Of a stretch of DNA of 64,000 nucleotides, positions 1-14,300 are shown in pieces. The translations under genes and the position numbers were made by a program. The notes below the pieces were generated by a model, which had not been told where the DNA came from, made no database searches, and was given only the letters and a program-made list of their open reading frames with translations. Within the stretch, counting starts at the first letter, position 1. Every line of letters starts with the position of its first letter. Source of the DNA: Lutraria lutraria (Eukaryota > Mollusca > Bivalvia > Venerida > Mactridae); the NCBI GenBank assembly GCA_964023205.1, contig OZ026847.1, positions 4,276,819 to 4,340,818 of the forward strand, written 5' to 3'.

Positions 1-1854
1 AGGCACATTTCCAGTGGCCATGACTGTGCTGTTGTGTGAGATGCCATTTTATTTAGACATGAAATCATTCCCACAAAGACTCCAGACAAACAATAATTGT
101 CACTGTTTCTTGGTCAAAAGTAGGCAATGGCAAACAGATGGATCACAACAGTCAATTTTACCTGATGTGGCAACACTAACACATGTGTAATGTTTCTATA
201 TATCTTTATTGTTCAATCTCTACAAGCACATCCAGCTCTTAACTCATCATTCTATATACATAATGTACTCTCATATCATACATGTACTATCAGAGGGTCA
301 TGTTGACGGACCAGTAGGCGTGACTTAAATTGATTGGCACGCATAGGAAGTATCAACTACACTATACCATGACTGTTATGATAGAAAAAATAGTGTTATA
401 TTCCATTAAAAAGTCTATATGCGCCTTCTCCGCTTCACACGTTGTTTGTTATATGTCGTTTAGCATTTCAACATCTGGGTCTTAATTGTTAGTGTGAAAT
501 ACTGCACGGACTAGGTTTATGTATCTGGCTCAACAACATTGCTGTTCATTACATTTACTCATTTACGTCTATGTCTAATTTGAAGAAAGGACAATCTCAT
601 TTTTGTACGCCCATTTGAAAAAAAACGGGTCGTATTATGGGAAAACCCATGGCGGGCGGGCGGCGTCCACAACGGAATCCAGTTCATTCTTGGACCTTGT
701 GTTGAATTTAATTCCATTTTAAAGAATTGTCAATTTACTTTTATAAAGTAAATATAATGTCCACATAATGTTCTTAGAATTAATCTAATATTCAATTGTA
801 ATAAATATTATCACTAAGTATTCCGTTAAATGAAAATGTAACTTTTACTTCTGACACCATGTAACAATGTTGTATGTTTGTAAGAAGCAAGATGTAGATG
901 TAGTCCAATGGAAGTCCTTGTAAAGTGATTGGTAAAGTGCATATTTGCTTTGACCTGTTTTTATTCGGATCCGAGACTTATTATAATCTTACATGATTGT
1001 CCAACATCCGTGTAACATGACAGTCTCGTAATGAAGCATTTAAAACGGATTCACCTTGTGTATTTATGTGCTCTATGCGATATTTTAAAGAAATGTATTG
1101 TAATAACGCAAGCTCCTTTTCTTTTGTCTTTTCAACCTAATGTCTGCATATTTCAAACTTGAATTTGTGCACCACTTTTAGAAGTTACGTCAAACTCAGA
1201 TGTGGTATTTTTCTATTCTTTTAGCAGTTCCAGTGTAGTTTTCTGCTGAAAAAGTCCAACATATGTATATGTTCTGGAGAACATCATATATATGGTATAA
1301 TTTCAGGAACTTCTATAGCTGATAATTTGAATCTTCACCTACTTTTTGAAGACTTCTTTTTCAAAAAGTGTTTCCAGTGAATTTGAATGCCACTGGTAAC
1401 TGCTGAAATTGTTAAAATATTTTGTTTTCAACATCACCCCGTAACTGAAATCTTTCAATGGGGTCGTCGTCTTCATTTAGATATGACTACAAATTGTTTT
1501 GATCTACATCAAGTATGTTGTTTCAATATCACAATCATGGTTGTTTCCTACAGTCATACATTAAATGTTTACACTGTAACACAGCTCTTTGTCTGCTTGT
1601 TTAATTCCTATAAGAAAACAAATGCTGTATTTGTTTACAGAACTTGCAGTGTCAAAGTTTACAACTTCACAATCTTGGGTATTTGTATCAACTTCTATTA
1701 AGCTCTGCTGATCATCAATGATATATGGAATATGTTTCTTCCTTGAGAAAATTACAGCTCTCTACATAAGTACATTAAGTATTTGTCATTTGGAAGTGAT
1801 GCGCAGTTTTAAATATTGTCAATGAGTGTATGTAGTTCTCCAAAGGTGGAAGTG
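1..1854. other. Intergenic DNA, no gene seen
   Basis: No conserved reading frame was found. A short G/C-rich stretch near 645-675 (GGCGGGCGGCGTCCACAAC) recurs near 17998-18017, so it is a fragment of a dispersed repeat. The rest is AT-rich with no structure I could support. Confidence 0.6.
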
Positions 1855-3889
1855 CTATTGGACTTCGAATGATACTGAAATCAGTAATATATCCATTATA
1901 AATGCATTCCGATTGCAGTTTTCATGACTGTCTTGAAAATACAGCAAACACCCATCTATTGATCTCCGAAGAAGATCTGGGTCCCCTCTACATGTGTCGA
2001 GGGCATAGTAGATGTGGTTTCTGACACGAGATGCTTTGTCGGCCGATTCAGGATACCTCGTTGTTCCCATGTTCTCCAGTCGATATTTATTTCATGACTT
2101 GAGACATAGATTTCGCAGCATGTCTTCTTTAATTGCAATTTAGCACATGTTCTTTGTTTCTAATTTCCTGGTGGACAGACATGTTTATGTCATGTCCATG
2201 TGCATTGACACTGGCATTTTGTCTTTAATTTAAAATCAGCATATAGTCTTTCACATCCTATTACTAGTGGCCTGGGTTGTACACTATACACATTTTCGTA
2301 ATGAAGTAAATAAATAATATAAGTATTATGATAATCTGCCCTGTGTATTAGAAGATACAAACTGTGCACGTGTGGGACTCTTATTAATAAAGTCCCCGTA
2401 TTCCTTGTACCATAGATGTCACAAATTATACATAAATAATATGACTTTCTTCTGCCGAAGTTTTTCAAAGACCTTTTTGTCCCTTTTCCAATCCAATTGT
2501 ATTCCAGCGATACTTCCTGGAATAATACATGGGCCATTACCCACTTTGCATCACTGAGATGCATTTGCAATAAAGAAAATAAATATGTAATGATACTATG
2601 TGAAATAAGATTTTTTTACAGATTTATTAACGAAAAATGTTTTTACAATACAATTAAAATTTCACGATGTACTTGGGAATTACAAGTTGAGTCTTTCTAT
2701 GTTTATCGTTACATATACAAACATAAATAAATGTAAATCCAAATATATTTACCTACTGGTTTTAAAGATACTTAGTAACAGCTCTACAAAATGAAAAATA
2801 ACTTAAAGAAGTTCTTGTATGTTTCTCTGTCAAAACTAATGATAAACTTAGTACTTACTACTTATGCATATATATAGTAGAAATATTAACAGTAGAAATA
2901 TTAAACGGGATAATCACAGACTTCAGGTGTCTTACTATTCCTTACTGAGCTTTGGTTTATGAAGTGTTCAAACAAAGGTTGAGATTCAATCGGCAGTTTG
3001 ATATACCATTCACTGACTATTTTGAAGTTTTCGACAGAAAGCGGCTTGTTTATGATACCAGAAGAGCATGACTCACACTGGCTGTTTAAGTGTCCAAGGT
3101 CAGTTTTATTATCAATATGGAAATCAGCCTCCCATGTTGCTGACTCTCCATCAAAATATTCCGTTTCAAGGCTCAAACACATCTCTGAGACGACATCATG
3201 CAATTATACATTTACTGGTTATGCAGTCTGATAGCTGATTCAATGGTATTAATGTCACTTCTCCAAGTATACATTGTGTCGCCTTTTTATGCTATAAAAC
3301 AGCCTTGTGCATCAGTCGTGAAAATCTGTTCCAAGAATACCAGTCTGAATGAACACCAGATGCAGTTTATTTCTTTAGAATTTGTAACGGCAACATTTTC
3401 AATACTGTCAGGGCAATACATATCTAAAATGGATCTGATATCATCGTCTGCTACCGATGACTGTTGTTTTTCTATTGTCTGGTTATAAATACTTTCTTCT
3501 TTCAAGGTCGTTAAGGAATGAAAATGCTGTTCGTTTCTCTTTAAACCTTGCCATTTCGTATGCCTGAAGCGAAGGAGCTTATACTTGGTTGAACGCATAC
3601 TCAGCTGCTTCCCTCGTAAACTACTTACAAAGTTACAAGGCGGAACAGTTTGATTCGAGCCCTGATTAAGGACCTGTTTCATATTCATTAGCATGTCTGC
3701 GACTGATTTATCCCTATCAATCGAATTTAGATCAGCGTATCTTTCTCGTTTACTTGCTTTCAGTTTGTCTTGGAGTATCTCAATCACTGAATCTCTAGTG
3801 GCCACAATAATGATAATCCAGTCATGGTGATGCTTTGCTTGTATCTTCCTTCTCAACAGCACTGTCTCTTGTTGTGTCTGATGCAACAC
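1855..3889 (-). pseudogene. Decayed transposon-like coding remnant (minus strand)
   Basis: Several adjacent open stretches on the minus strand look like one broken coding region. 3889-3287 is open for 200 codons. It then meets two in-frame TAA stops, and a shifted frame is open from 3203 to 2901. Further down, 2070-1855 encodes a segment with DKASRVRNHIYYALDTC followed by CRGDPDLLRRSIDGCLLYFQ and a Cys/His-rich end. A similar (K)TW..P...NK..RLRN string occurs in the plus-strand remnant at 4.9-5.7 kb, so both probably come from one repeated, transposon-like family. No start, splice structure or catalytic signature is secure. The 200-codon part could instead be an unrelated host exon; I do not recognise it. 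Confidence 0.35.
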
Positions 3890-4045
3890 GTCAATCTCTA
3901 CCTAGTAATCTGCTGGCAAATCATTTGTACCAGCTGTCGTATAGTCATGACACGATCATCACTATTCTGTTCCTTTGGTACCTTTGCACTTTTATCAGGA
4001 ATTCCTTTTGGTGTCATGTTTTTTGAAGTTAGTTGCTTTAAATGA

Positions 4046-4899
4046 TTTCAACATCTGTCACTAAAAATGATATCCTATTTCTTAACTTTTTGATGTTCAT
4101 CATTACTGTCTGAAAGGTTTCACAAGCATGTTTTCTATTCGGCTTTATTAAAACGACTGTCGTATGGCGGGAACTGCATAGTAGAAATACAGATCATATG
4201 GTCAGTGGAATTTTACAATTCTGAAATTTGGCTGGAGGTTAAATGACATTTGGATGTATTCTAATATAACAATAATTAATATCGTTTAACTCCTGGAATC
4301 TCTTAGCAGGAATTTCTGATCTTTTTAATAAATGCTGTCTCTTTCTCGCCAACTATTTTCGTGAAAATTTGGCTCATTATTTGAAATTCAACTACAAAAT
4401 GTTATTGATGTATACAAAAGCTAAATAGTTCAAATTTGAATTGTGATAAATGAAAATATACTGTAGTAGTTGGACAATGATTGATACAAATTTGACTTTG
4501 TATTTTTATTTGATAAACAAATCATGAAGTGAAAGATAACAAACACTTGTAAGGAAGTTAAAAGGAGAGAACGATTATGCAATGGTGAATTGAAAGATAA
4601 CAATATTCCAAATCCAGAAAGCAGTTTGAAATTGTGTGTTGAAAATGAAGAAAGAAAGCTTGCTTAAGAAGCAAAATTAAAGCACTTAAAAGGTGAAAAG
4701 GCAATATAGCGACAAAACCTTATTTGAATATTTCACAAATGACGATGCCTCGAACAATACTTTAAGTGGTGAAAGTGAATCAATTCCCCGAGTGTCGAAT
4801 ATGTAAGTGAAATGTTTAAGTGTCAACAAGGAAGTATTATTGAGCTACTTACAAAGATTTTAGATCACTAGAGAATATGTGAATATTTGAGTTGGACAT
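4046..4899. other. Intergenic DNA, no gene seen
   Basis: AT-rich DNA with short open stretches only. The part from about 4500 may belong to the 5' end of the decayed coding remnant that follows, but I cannot define it. Confidence 0.45.
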
Positions 4900-5680
4900 G
4901 CAGTGCAATGAGACGGTCACACGGACACGTTGGAGAACTAAATGAACTTGCATCAGGGGAGACACAGTTTAGGAATGCTTCCACAAGTTTTAGTGGAATA
5001 ACTAATGATGCATAGATATACATGTTTCTATCAACAAATACACAGTATGAAAGATTTAACGATTTCTGTGTTGATGAATTTTTGACACATCACTTTCGCC
5101 TGAAAGCTCTTCCGTCATCAGCATCTTTGGAAAGGAAAGTGTGCACCAGGCGCTGCAGGAAGAAGTCCAGCTGTCTAGAGATAAACCGAGACTGACATAT
5201 TGATTGTGGCAGACGCGTGGTATCACTATCCTATTAACTTATGCCATGCAGACCATGCTGCTGTTGGCATGAACAGTCATGAAGTGAAAACGATTCAAGA
5301 TATTACTAAGGAACATGATAGCTGTACACAAAGGCATGAAGTATAGGGATGTAACAACAAGTTTGACTACATAGAAAGATATAACATTCAATTCAGTGCC
5401 CATGTTCACGACAGAAATATATCAGTGAACAAATGAATTGGAAACCAAGCTCACGTTCAGAATTTTGATAAATGATGGATTGCTGCGAAAACATTCATAT
5501 CGAGAATGAAAAACATCTCAAAGTGGTACCCGGGGAAATATAGATAAAACTTGGTGCCCATAAATAGGTAACAAAGAGGCACGATTGAGAAACAAGTTTC
5601 GTATTGGACATCTGTGTATATAGGTGACCTCAGAACGGCTGCGTCAGTGCTTGTCATTGCTGTAAACTGTAACATAGTTT
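4900..5680 (+). pseudogene. Decayed transposon-like coding remnant (plus strand)
   Basis: A coding-like signal is visible across several frames on the plus strand. 5206-5346 reads VADAWYHYPINLCHADHA and continues through HEVKTIQDITKEHDSCTQRH to a TAG stop. The frame downstream gives HVHDRNISVNK, and a later shifted frame gives KTWCP, a stop, then GNKEARLRN. This ordering (a VADA opening, a conserved D..C.QRHE block, HDRN, then KTW..P...K..R.RN) looks like an aspartate-rich transposase-like core broken by several stops and frameshifts. It resembles uncharacterised repeated proteins of invertebrate genomes; I infer this and cannot name the superfamily. It shares the K..R.RN segment with the minus-strand remnant at 1.9-2.1 kb. 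Confidence 0.4.
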
Positions 5681-8385
5681 GTTTGACATTATGATAAATA
5701 TACCATGTAATTTTCTAGTTCATATTTGAATAGCTTTTGTACTATTTTCGTATGTCATGAATTTGTAATTTTTACAGTATCTTTTGTTTAAGGTGTTTAT
5801 CTCTCCAGAGTAATGAAAGGTTTTTTGAATGTTTTTGAATTAGTTTAGTCTTCATTTGTTTCCTTATACGTAGATTCAATTATTCAAAGTGTTTCATTCT
5901 GATTAAAGTATTCATTTGATCTACTAGTAAGCCCTTTCTAAAATCCTGCAAAATCTTGCAATTATTGGTCAGTTTTTGCAATTAAGTATAAAAAATTCAA
6001 TTTCATGTTTTTGAATGGTCACCTGACCGCACAGACCGCACTCTGGAAGAGACATCAGTATTTAGTAGAGTAGTTTTTTTAGTTTCGTGTTTTTTCTTGT
6101 AGCCTGTTTGGTTGTAGTTTAGTTTTAATTTTTAATCTGATTTTTACTTAAATAGATTTTATGTAAAACAGAACTTTGTTGCTATTTACGACTTCGTCCA
6201 ATTCGAACCTAGGTTGATCATAACTAAGTAGCTAAGAATTAGAACTGAATCTGCTACACTGTATGGTATGTTTGGTGATATGTTCAAATACAGAATTCAT
6301 GCTTGCTATATGAAATATATTTTCATTATGTACATTGAATTAGTATGTCATTGTCTGATTAAAATGTTCAGTAAATCAGTGGTTGTTTTGTTGTCAAGAC
6401 CTTATACTGAAGTGACTTAAGTTTACCTCATTTTATTTCTAAAAAAATGTCAATTCCATAAAGTCACCATAACCCAGAACTGATATCTGATTATCAGGAA
6501 AATGCATTACACACGTATGTATAATCGTAAATTAAGCATAATAATTGTTGTTTGTTTCCAGTAAACCGACAGGTCCTATTTTTTCATGCCCATTAAGATT
6601 TGTTCCTATTCTTTGCATGTTTGGCGATTAGATCTAATCATCCCGTAACGGTTGAGATCTTATATCAAATAGCAGTAAAGTAAAAATTAAACCATGTAGA
6701 ATCCATTTGAATTGAAAAAGTATGCCTGGAAAATAAATACATATAACGTTATAGCATAAAAAGATTTGACGATGTTTGTGGAAACAAAGAACATTTTTAT
6801 GCTAACAATAAAAGTCAGTGCTATTAAAGATGTCAATAGCTTGGATGAAAATCAACAAATTCAAACTACATTCCAATAGTCGGATAGCAATCTATTCATT
6901 GGACCACTGTACAATGTTGTGTGTACCATGGTAATACATTAACACCCCTGATAACCGGACTACCAGACAACCGAAATTCTCTGAAAATGGGACGATTTTT
7001 CAAGTCCCACTGTTTTCGGAATTTATCAAAAGTTTTCTGTAAAATTTCTCCGAAACCCGGATTATTGGTGATCCGGTGTCAAAGGTTTTTGTATCATTGC
7101 TGACTGTGACAGCGATGGAACATTACGCAATTTATATCATGATTTCGTCTAAAATCTCCAAGTAACAGTTAATGTCTATAATGACTGTTCTACTTGAAAT
7201 TAAAACGCCAAGGGAGATGAGGTGGAACAGTCATTCGAGACTCTAGCCAACTTAGTGGTTGCCCTATTCTTCCAGCCATTTTACTATTAATAAAAGTATG
7301 TCAGACTCTGTCTGTTGAAGAGCCCAGACAGTCGTCTTCATGAAATTTATCTGTACAAAATTCAAATAATCTCGGCAGCTGATTGGCTGGGAAAATAGGG
7401 CAAACACTAATCTAGAAATAGAGCAAATTAAATCTCAGGAATCATCAGAAACTGACTCAGGTGTTTTTTCTGGACAAGGTCAGTATTGTTAATGAAAATG
7501 TACATATTTTACTGATTTTGTCAGTAAGCTGGTCATGTCCCACAAATACAACTACATTATTTTCCGACAGTTGCGTAATATTTTCATTCGTTTTCAGAAA
7601 ATAGTTCCACCTTGGGTTTGTCCTGTGAAAAATCGTCAACCTTCGGAAGCTATTTTCTAACCTAGAACGATAAGCTAGGCGTAATTCATGAAAGATAATT
7701 GTCCATGCAAAAAATTGTTCCGAACGGGGTGTGCCTTCATATCCTTGGTCGATTTTACAGACATATCTAGTTTAACTGTACATAATTCAATTTCTGGAGT
7801 AAGGTCTTCACAAAACAACGGCCTAAATGTATTTTTGTCCGATTCCAAATATGTTGGGTATCAAAATAAAGGTTCAAAACAACCTTTCAATTATGGTACA
7901 TGCACATTTATTAAACATCACTTGTATACAGATATAACAAGTAGCAATGTATTTCTTTCCCCGAAAAAAACAACTCGCGTTTTTTAACAAAGCTCTTAGT
8001 ATATATAGTAAGCAGAAATGACCACCCGACATAAATCAATTTTGACAAACCCCAATGTTAAACTAAACACAAACAAAACAAATCCTGAGTGAACTAAATA
8101 TGTTTAAAACTTAGAAGATACGAGGACTGATATACAGAAGCCACAATCTTACAATGAGATGACATGTAACAAAGTTGACCTAGATGTGTTTATAAAATTT
8201 TATCTATCATACCAAACGGACAGTCATTTATTCACAAACAGCTAATAGTTCGGACTGAAGAGGACATGTGCTAATATTTTGAACAATAATTATTCACTGA
8301 ATAAGATCAGTGCTTTATTACGTCAAATCTGGATGTATTATCACATTGCATACGTTTTAATTGAAACCTAGGATTTATTACAAAA
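5681..8385. other. Intergenic DNA upstream of AGXT
   Basis: No supported gene, RNA or clear repeat boundary. The short open frames have no recognisable content. The AGXT promoter should lie at the right end, but I see no convincing TATA box or other core element. Confidence 0.5.
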
Positions 8386-11300
8386 ATGTCTGCAAAATTG
8401 ATAAATACACTAAGACCATTAGTATTGAAACGCAGTTCTAATAATGGACGAGTGAGTGTTTTATTCACAAGAAATTCAAGAGATGACGTCATAAATTGCG
8501 CCATAGCAACACCGTGCGCACGTGTAAGATGTATGTCAACTATTGCTACTCCCTCGGACCCGCCGGACAGCTTACTAAAACCGATGAATTTTCCTATGAA
8601 ATTATTGATGGGGCCGGGCCCCTCAAATTGTCCCCCTCGGGTTCTCAGTGCTAGCGCATTACCCATGTTAGGGCATTTACATCCGGAATTCACTCAGGTT
8701 AGTGGTTTCATTTCAGTGGGGTTTACGACGTTTTTCAACAACGAATCATGTTTTACGAGTATGCAGTGCCCCGGTTCACTTAACCAGTTTGTCTGGACTT
8801 TATTCTAATCAGTACTAACTTACCACTGGCGCAGCTTCATATAGGCACTGTAGGTACGTACAAACAAATTGGGTTTGGGTGACTCTAGGGTTAGGGTTAG
8901 GACTCTTTGTTCAACCGGGGTCACTTAAAAAAATGTCCATAAATGGATTTATGTGGCTAAAATCGGGTTTATGTGGCTAAATTTTAACAAATTTTAACAT
9001 GGGAAAGCCACTTAAGTATGCTATCGTTAGTACGCCCGTGCCAACACTTTTAACAAAAAATAACAATGCAAAAAACGCAATAAAAATGAATGTTCAGGGG
9101 CTGGAAGAATGGACTATCAGAGTACCCAATGCTTAAACAATGTACATACAGAACTGCAAGAACTTCATAGTAAAATATTTTAGACTATAGCACACCGGAA
9201 ATGCTGCAGAGATGTCCCGGACCCCCTTAGAAAGCCGGATGCCTACACATCATTATATGACAAGCTAGTCGCCCCTGACAGACACAGATATGATTTATAA
9301 ATTTATTGTAGACTTAACAGACACAAACAATAGGTCATGCTTATATAACACAGGAAGAAATTTATAAATTATCAAACCTTATAGACATACATGTGTTCAG
9401 AATATTCAAGTACATTAGACGCAGTTTCTCACTAAAATGGATCATTTTACAACCCTTGTATACGTCCACTTAAATAATATTTAAAAAAAAATTAAATAAC
9501 ACCTACAATTAGAGATAAATTACCCAATATTGTGAAGGGTTCGTGGAGAAACATTCCTTATTCCTTTATTACATTAATATCTAAGGGAAACAACTCGAAC
9601 TGACTTTTGAATCCAAAATAAATTTTCCCACGGTCCTCAGACACGTCTTTACAATATATCGTTTTTATGATTATAATCAGCTAAATAAATGTTTGACTTT
9701 TAGATAGGGATATTAGTAAGGATGTTAAATTAATGATTTGAGGCAGAAAAACAGAAAAATAAAGTCAGAATCACATTTTGTGGTTTTTAATAAGGGAGAT
9801 AATTTGAACGTAGTGGTATGGTAATTTGGTGCAAAATTCTCCGTAATCTGAAAATAATTTCTTCAATATTTCTTAGATTCTTTGTTTTAGGAAGATATTA
9901 TTTTCATATTTATATAGAGTTTTCTTTAAATAGTCTATACAAATAGAAAAAATATCGAATTTCAGAATTTGAATTTGAACAATATTATAAGCAGTTCTTT
10001 TCTTTTTTCTATTTATACATGTTGTTATACCCCTGCAAACATAGTTTGTATACACACTTGAATAGATACCTTTAAACTTGTAAATGTTACAAAAAGTGTA
10101 TCATAGATCATAGTTGTAATAACTACATGAAAATGCTCAATAAAATATATTACTAGTCATATTCAGCATATCACAGACACTGGCTAGCTTCATATAGGCA
10201 CTGACGGCACGTGTCTACACTTTTTCTAAAAAACACCAAATATAACGCAATAAAAATAAATTGTTAGGGTCATGAAGAATGGACCATCAGAGTACCCAAA
10301 GCTTAAACAATGTATATGCAGTTCTTACTAAACATTTGCAACTTTCTTAGAAAATCATTTGATGATTGAAACTCAAAATGAATAAATCTAGCGGGGGGAA
10401 ACTGCAAGATCTTCATATTATAATATTTTAGGCTATAGCACACCGAATTATGCTACATAATGCGTCTCCGGCAATCTACGGTGAAAAGACGCCCAGGACC
10501 CCCTTAGAAAGGTGCCTACACATTATCATAGGGCAAGCTACGCCCCCGCTTATCCTTACTCTTAGTTGCTATAAGGGCAACTTCACATACAGATGAAAAA
10601 CTATACATTATATCACCTAGTCATTCATTACAGTGTAGTTGTTCTCAGGTGAGCGATATAGGGCCATCTTGGCCCTCTTGTTTCATGCTTACTGACTTGC
10701 CTGCTGAACACAATAAAGGTTAATATTAAGCAAAACTTTGATCGGGTGACTAGATGTTAAATTCTCGTCTGATATATATGATACCATTATGACCGGAACA
10801 TTACAATGTGACACGTATGTGTGTGACTTTGAATAAATGCCTTTCTCGGGCTTGATACACAATACTTACCATGAAGTTACCAACTTGCATTAATTTTATA
10901 TACATGTTTATTATTCTGCGCAGGTAAACGAATAAATTATCATCGACTACCCGCGAATGCAAGTTTAGTATACATGCGCAATGTACAGGGTGTCCAGCGT
11001 TTAAAGTCCCTTTAACTCAAGATGTATGTATACTATGTATAAAGATATGCACATCAAAAGGCTAAGTGTTTCGTGTCAGAAAACCTTTTTAATATGTTTA
11101 GAATTGGCACTTAAATACAAATTTAAAACCAAAAGTACATTTTTTCATCCTTGGCGTCGTTTTAGTAATGTTTTAGGATTTTGATTAATAGTATGTATTA
11201 GGCTGTAAGTTAAAGGGATAGTAAACATGTACGAAGGTGTTACCTTTCTGTCCGGGAACCCTGTATTAGACGCACAACATGCAGTAACAAAGGTTTGATA

Positions 11301-14300
11301 TACCATAAAAAGTGTTACCAATAGAAAACTGCCATATGACTTCAGTTGCTAATAATTCATTTATAACATACATCGATCATAGTCTATCAAAACAAAAATA
11401 AAATTATGAATAGATTTATATCAAGAATTACCTGCTTATTTTTTAATATAGGTTATTTTGCATTGTGCTTTTGTAATGAGCGAATTTGAGCGAAATTGTC
11501 TTCAAATTTGTTCGTTAAATTCAATATGTTGTATCATGCCTTTTAACAAAATATTGGTTCCCCCTTGATCCTGATTTGTATGCGCTTGTATAATCATTTA
11601 GATAATGGATGACGTTAAAGCCGGAATCAAATATGGATTTCAAACAGAAAACACGTGGACAGTCTGTGTGTCGGGTTCTGGTAAGTTAAACTCGTGTAGA
11701 TTGAATACAGTGCAGCCTATCGATAGCAACATCCTTTTGGAGTGGCAAAATTATGTTGTTGTTGAGAGGTTGTTGCTCTGGTCATGGAAAAATAATAGTT
11801 AAATCGTGCCGTGGGAAAAGTCATGCTGTTGCTGAAGGGAGGTTTTTGAAAGAGAGGGCCGCTCTGGAGAGGTTGTACTCTATGTATGTTCTTTGCGGAT
11901 GCGTTCAATTAGAACACATATAATGCATGTATATGTTAGATATATGTGTACATTGTATTTAGCATAATTCAAAATAATTCCAGAGCAACAACTGTATGTA
12001 TATTCCATATGTATATACATGTAATTTCTTGATGAAATATTGGAAAGCTTTAATATCTTGGTAAACTTATCTGAAACTATAATACTAGAGCTAAACAAAC
12101 AGAAATGGTATCTTACATAAAACCATCATGCAAAATTATGATAAATTGTATCACATTTTATATTATAAAAGGATTTTATTGTTTTCTGTTATTTTTCTAA
12201 ATAAAGGTCACGCGGCAATGGAGGCATCTGTTTGTAACCTTATAGAAGAAGGGGACAAGGTGATGGCATGTGTAAATGGTTTATGGGGAGAACGCTTTTC
12301 TGATATGGCTGACAGACATGGTAAGCCCAAGCCCAATAGTCCATAGTTGTTTTTTTTCACTGGTATTTTACTTCGTACTAACAGCCATGATGATTTAGTG
12401 AAAGATTGAGAAAGACCCATGGCGTAGAACCACGGACTTTCTGTCAGCTGGCTTGACAGCTTCCTTAAATGCAACAGTTTGTCTGGTCACAGTTGGTACT
12501 CGAACTCACAGCGGTAAGGGGCTAGTGAATAATATACTTGCCAGAGACCATAACCACTCGACCACGGCGGTGGCCCCTTAATGGAGTCCACTGTAACAAA
12601 ACACCACTGGGTATATTTTAACCATTCAAATGAAGCAAAGAAAGGAATGGGATACCATACATTTTATGCATCTTAGCTATAACAACTCATGTTTGTTTCC
12701 ACATACATTTGTACTTGCAAATGCATACAATGCCTCTGTTTTATTTAGAGTACGTGCTTTGTTTGTTCGTGCTGTGTTTAAAGAAAGTGATTTTACAGGT
12801 GCCAATGTTTGCAGCATAAACAAGCCAATGGGAACAGTGTTTAGTTTACAAGAAATAGAAAAGGTTAGATATTCCCCTTGAAATTCAAAATCATTCAATA
12901 CGTTATGTTTAGTATTTTTTATTGTTATGCCAATGAAATTAAAACGGAAGTGGATCATTTAACAATATTATGTCTTTCTTCATTTAGCCATAGCCATTTT
13001 AACTCTAAGGTATGAAGAGGGCTTAATCGTGATAATGTTGTAAATGAAACATTGACACAATGAGTTATAACGCACAATGGTCATTTGCAGTTCAATTGCA
13101 TTTAAAAGCAAATATCGCTCGATTGAAAATGAAAGTGCGCAGAAAATTGATAATACAGGTCGGAAATCTAATTAGAAGGCCTAGATCGCCAGTGATCGTA
13201 ATTGAATAAATTCGTTTTATATTAATGTTCGTAAACAGGGTTTGCAAGACAACCAACCAGCCATAATGTTCATCACACACGGTGAATCCAGCGGGACAAC
13301 TGTACAACCATTAGAAGGGATTGGCCAACTCTGTCACAAGTAGGTCACTTCATACATGTCCCGCCAATACCAGCCATTGGCAAACTAATATAACATCACA
13401 ATAGTAAATTTCCAATACAATAAATTATGTACTCTATATGTTCGAGAAACAAATAGATCTACCTTTGCTCTTGTGCTTTCATTTCATGACAAATATGAGG
13501 AAAGATGAAGCATTTTTACTTAGTACTATCCAGGTACTCGCCTGGGGCATTCCGTCACTGTTAAAGCTAAAAAATGTCGACAGTATCTGTTTGTGTGACT
13601 TTAAACATTAGTGAAAAAGTCAGCTGTGAGTAAAGTCACCCTTTTACATATCACTATGTATATGCATTGATATAATACTGCTTCTATGAAATTACATAAA
13701 AATGACTAAATAAAACATTGAATGAAGTTGACCCGTGCTATTTAAAGGCCACACCTATGTCATACATTTTAGATACAACTGTATTTTGATCGTAGATTCC
13801 GTAGCTGCGATGGGTGGAGTGTCGTTATTTATGGACAAATGGGGTAAATATTGTTTTCTTAAATAACTTAAGGTTCCAGGCTAAAAACCTTGAGAAAATT
13901 CTGCCTGCTCAAATCGCATTTCCGTTTGCTATTTTCATTAATTCCACGTCTTTTTTGCAGTACATGTATGTACTCTGTGTCTTAACGTCGTTCATCAACC
14001 GGCGACTTTCCATGCTTTTACGATAAAAGAACACCCAATACCTGGATAGATCGTAAGCTAGCTGGACATTTGAGAGTTAAGCTAGAAGATCAGTCACAAT
14101 TTCGATAATTTCGGACACAGTACGTGTAGGTTCTATAACTCTGTATATTACTGTGTTCAGCTAAATGTAGTTGTATTTATTTGTAATCAATTTGTAACTC
14201 TTGTTTTGTTTTAGAAATAGACGTATTGTACACTGGAGCCCAGAAAGTATTGAGTGTTCCACCTGGTGTAAGCCCAATATCCTTCTCTGACCGAGCCAGG

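Noticed and set aside
8307..8693. 128-codon open frame on the minus strand opposite AGXT exon 1
   Set aside because: It overlaps the clearly identified AGXT first exon and has no recognisable content.
8887..8905. TAGGGTTAGGGTTAGG, telomere-like
   Set aside because: Only two and a half units, inside an intron. Too short to indicate a telomere or an interstitial telomeric array.
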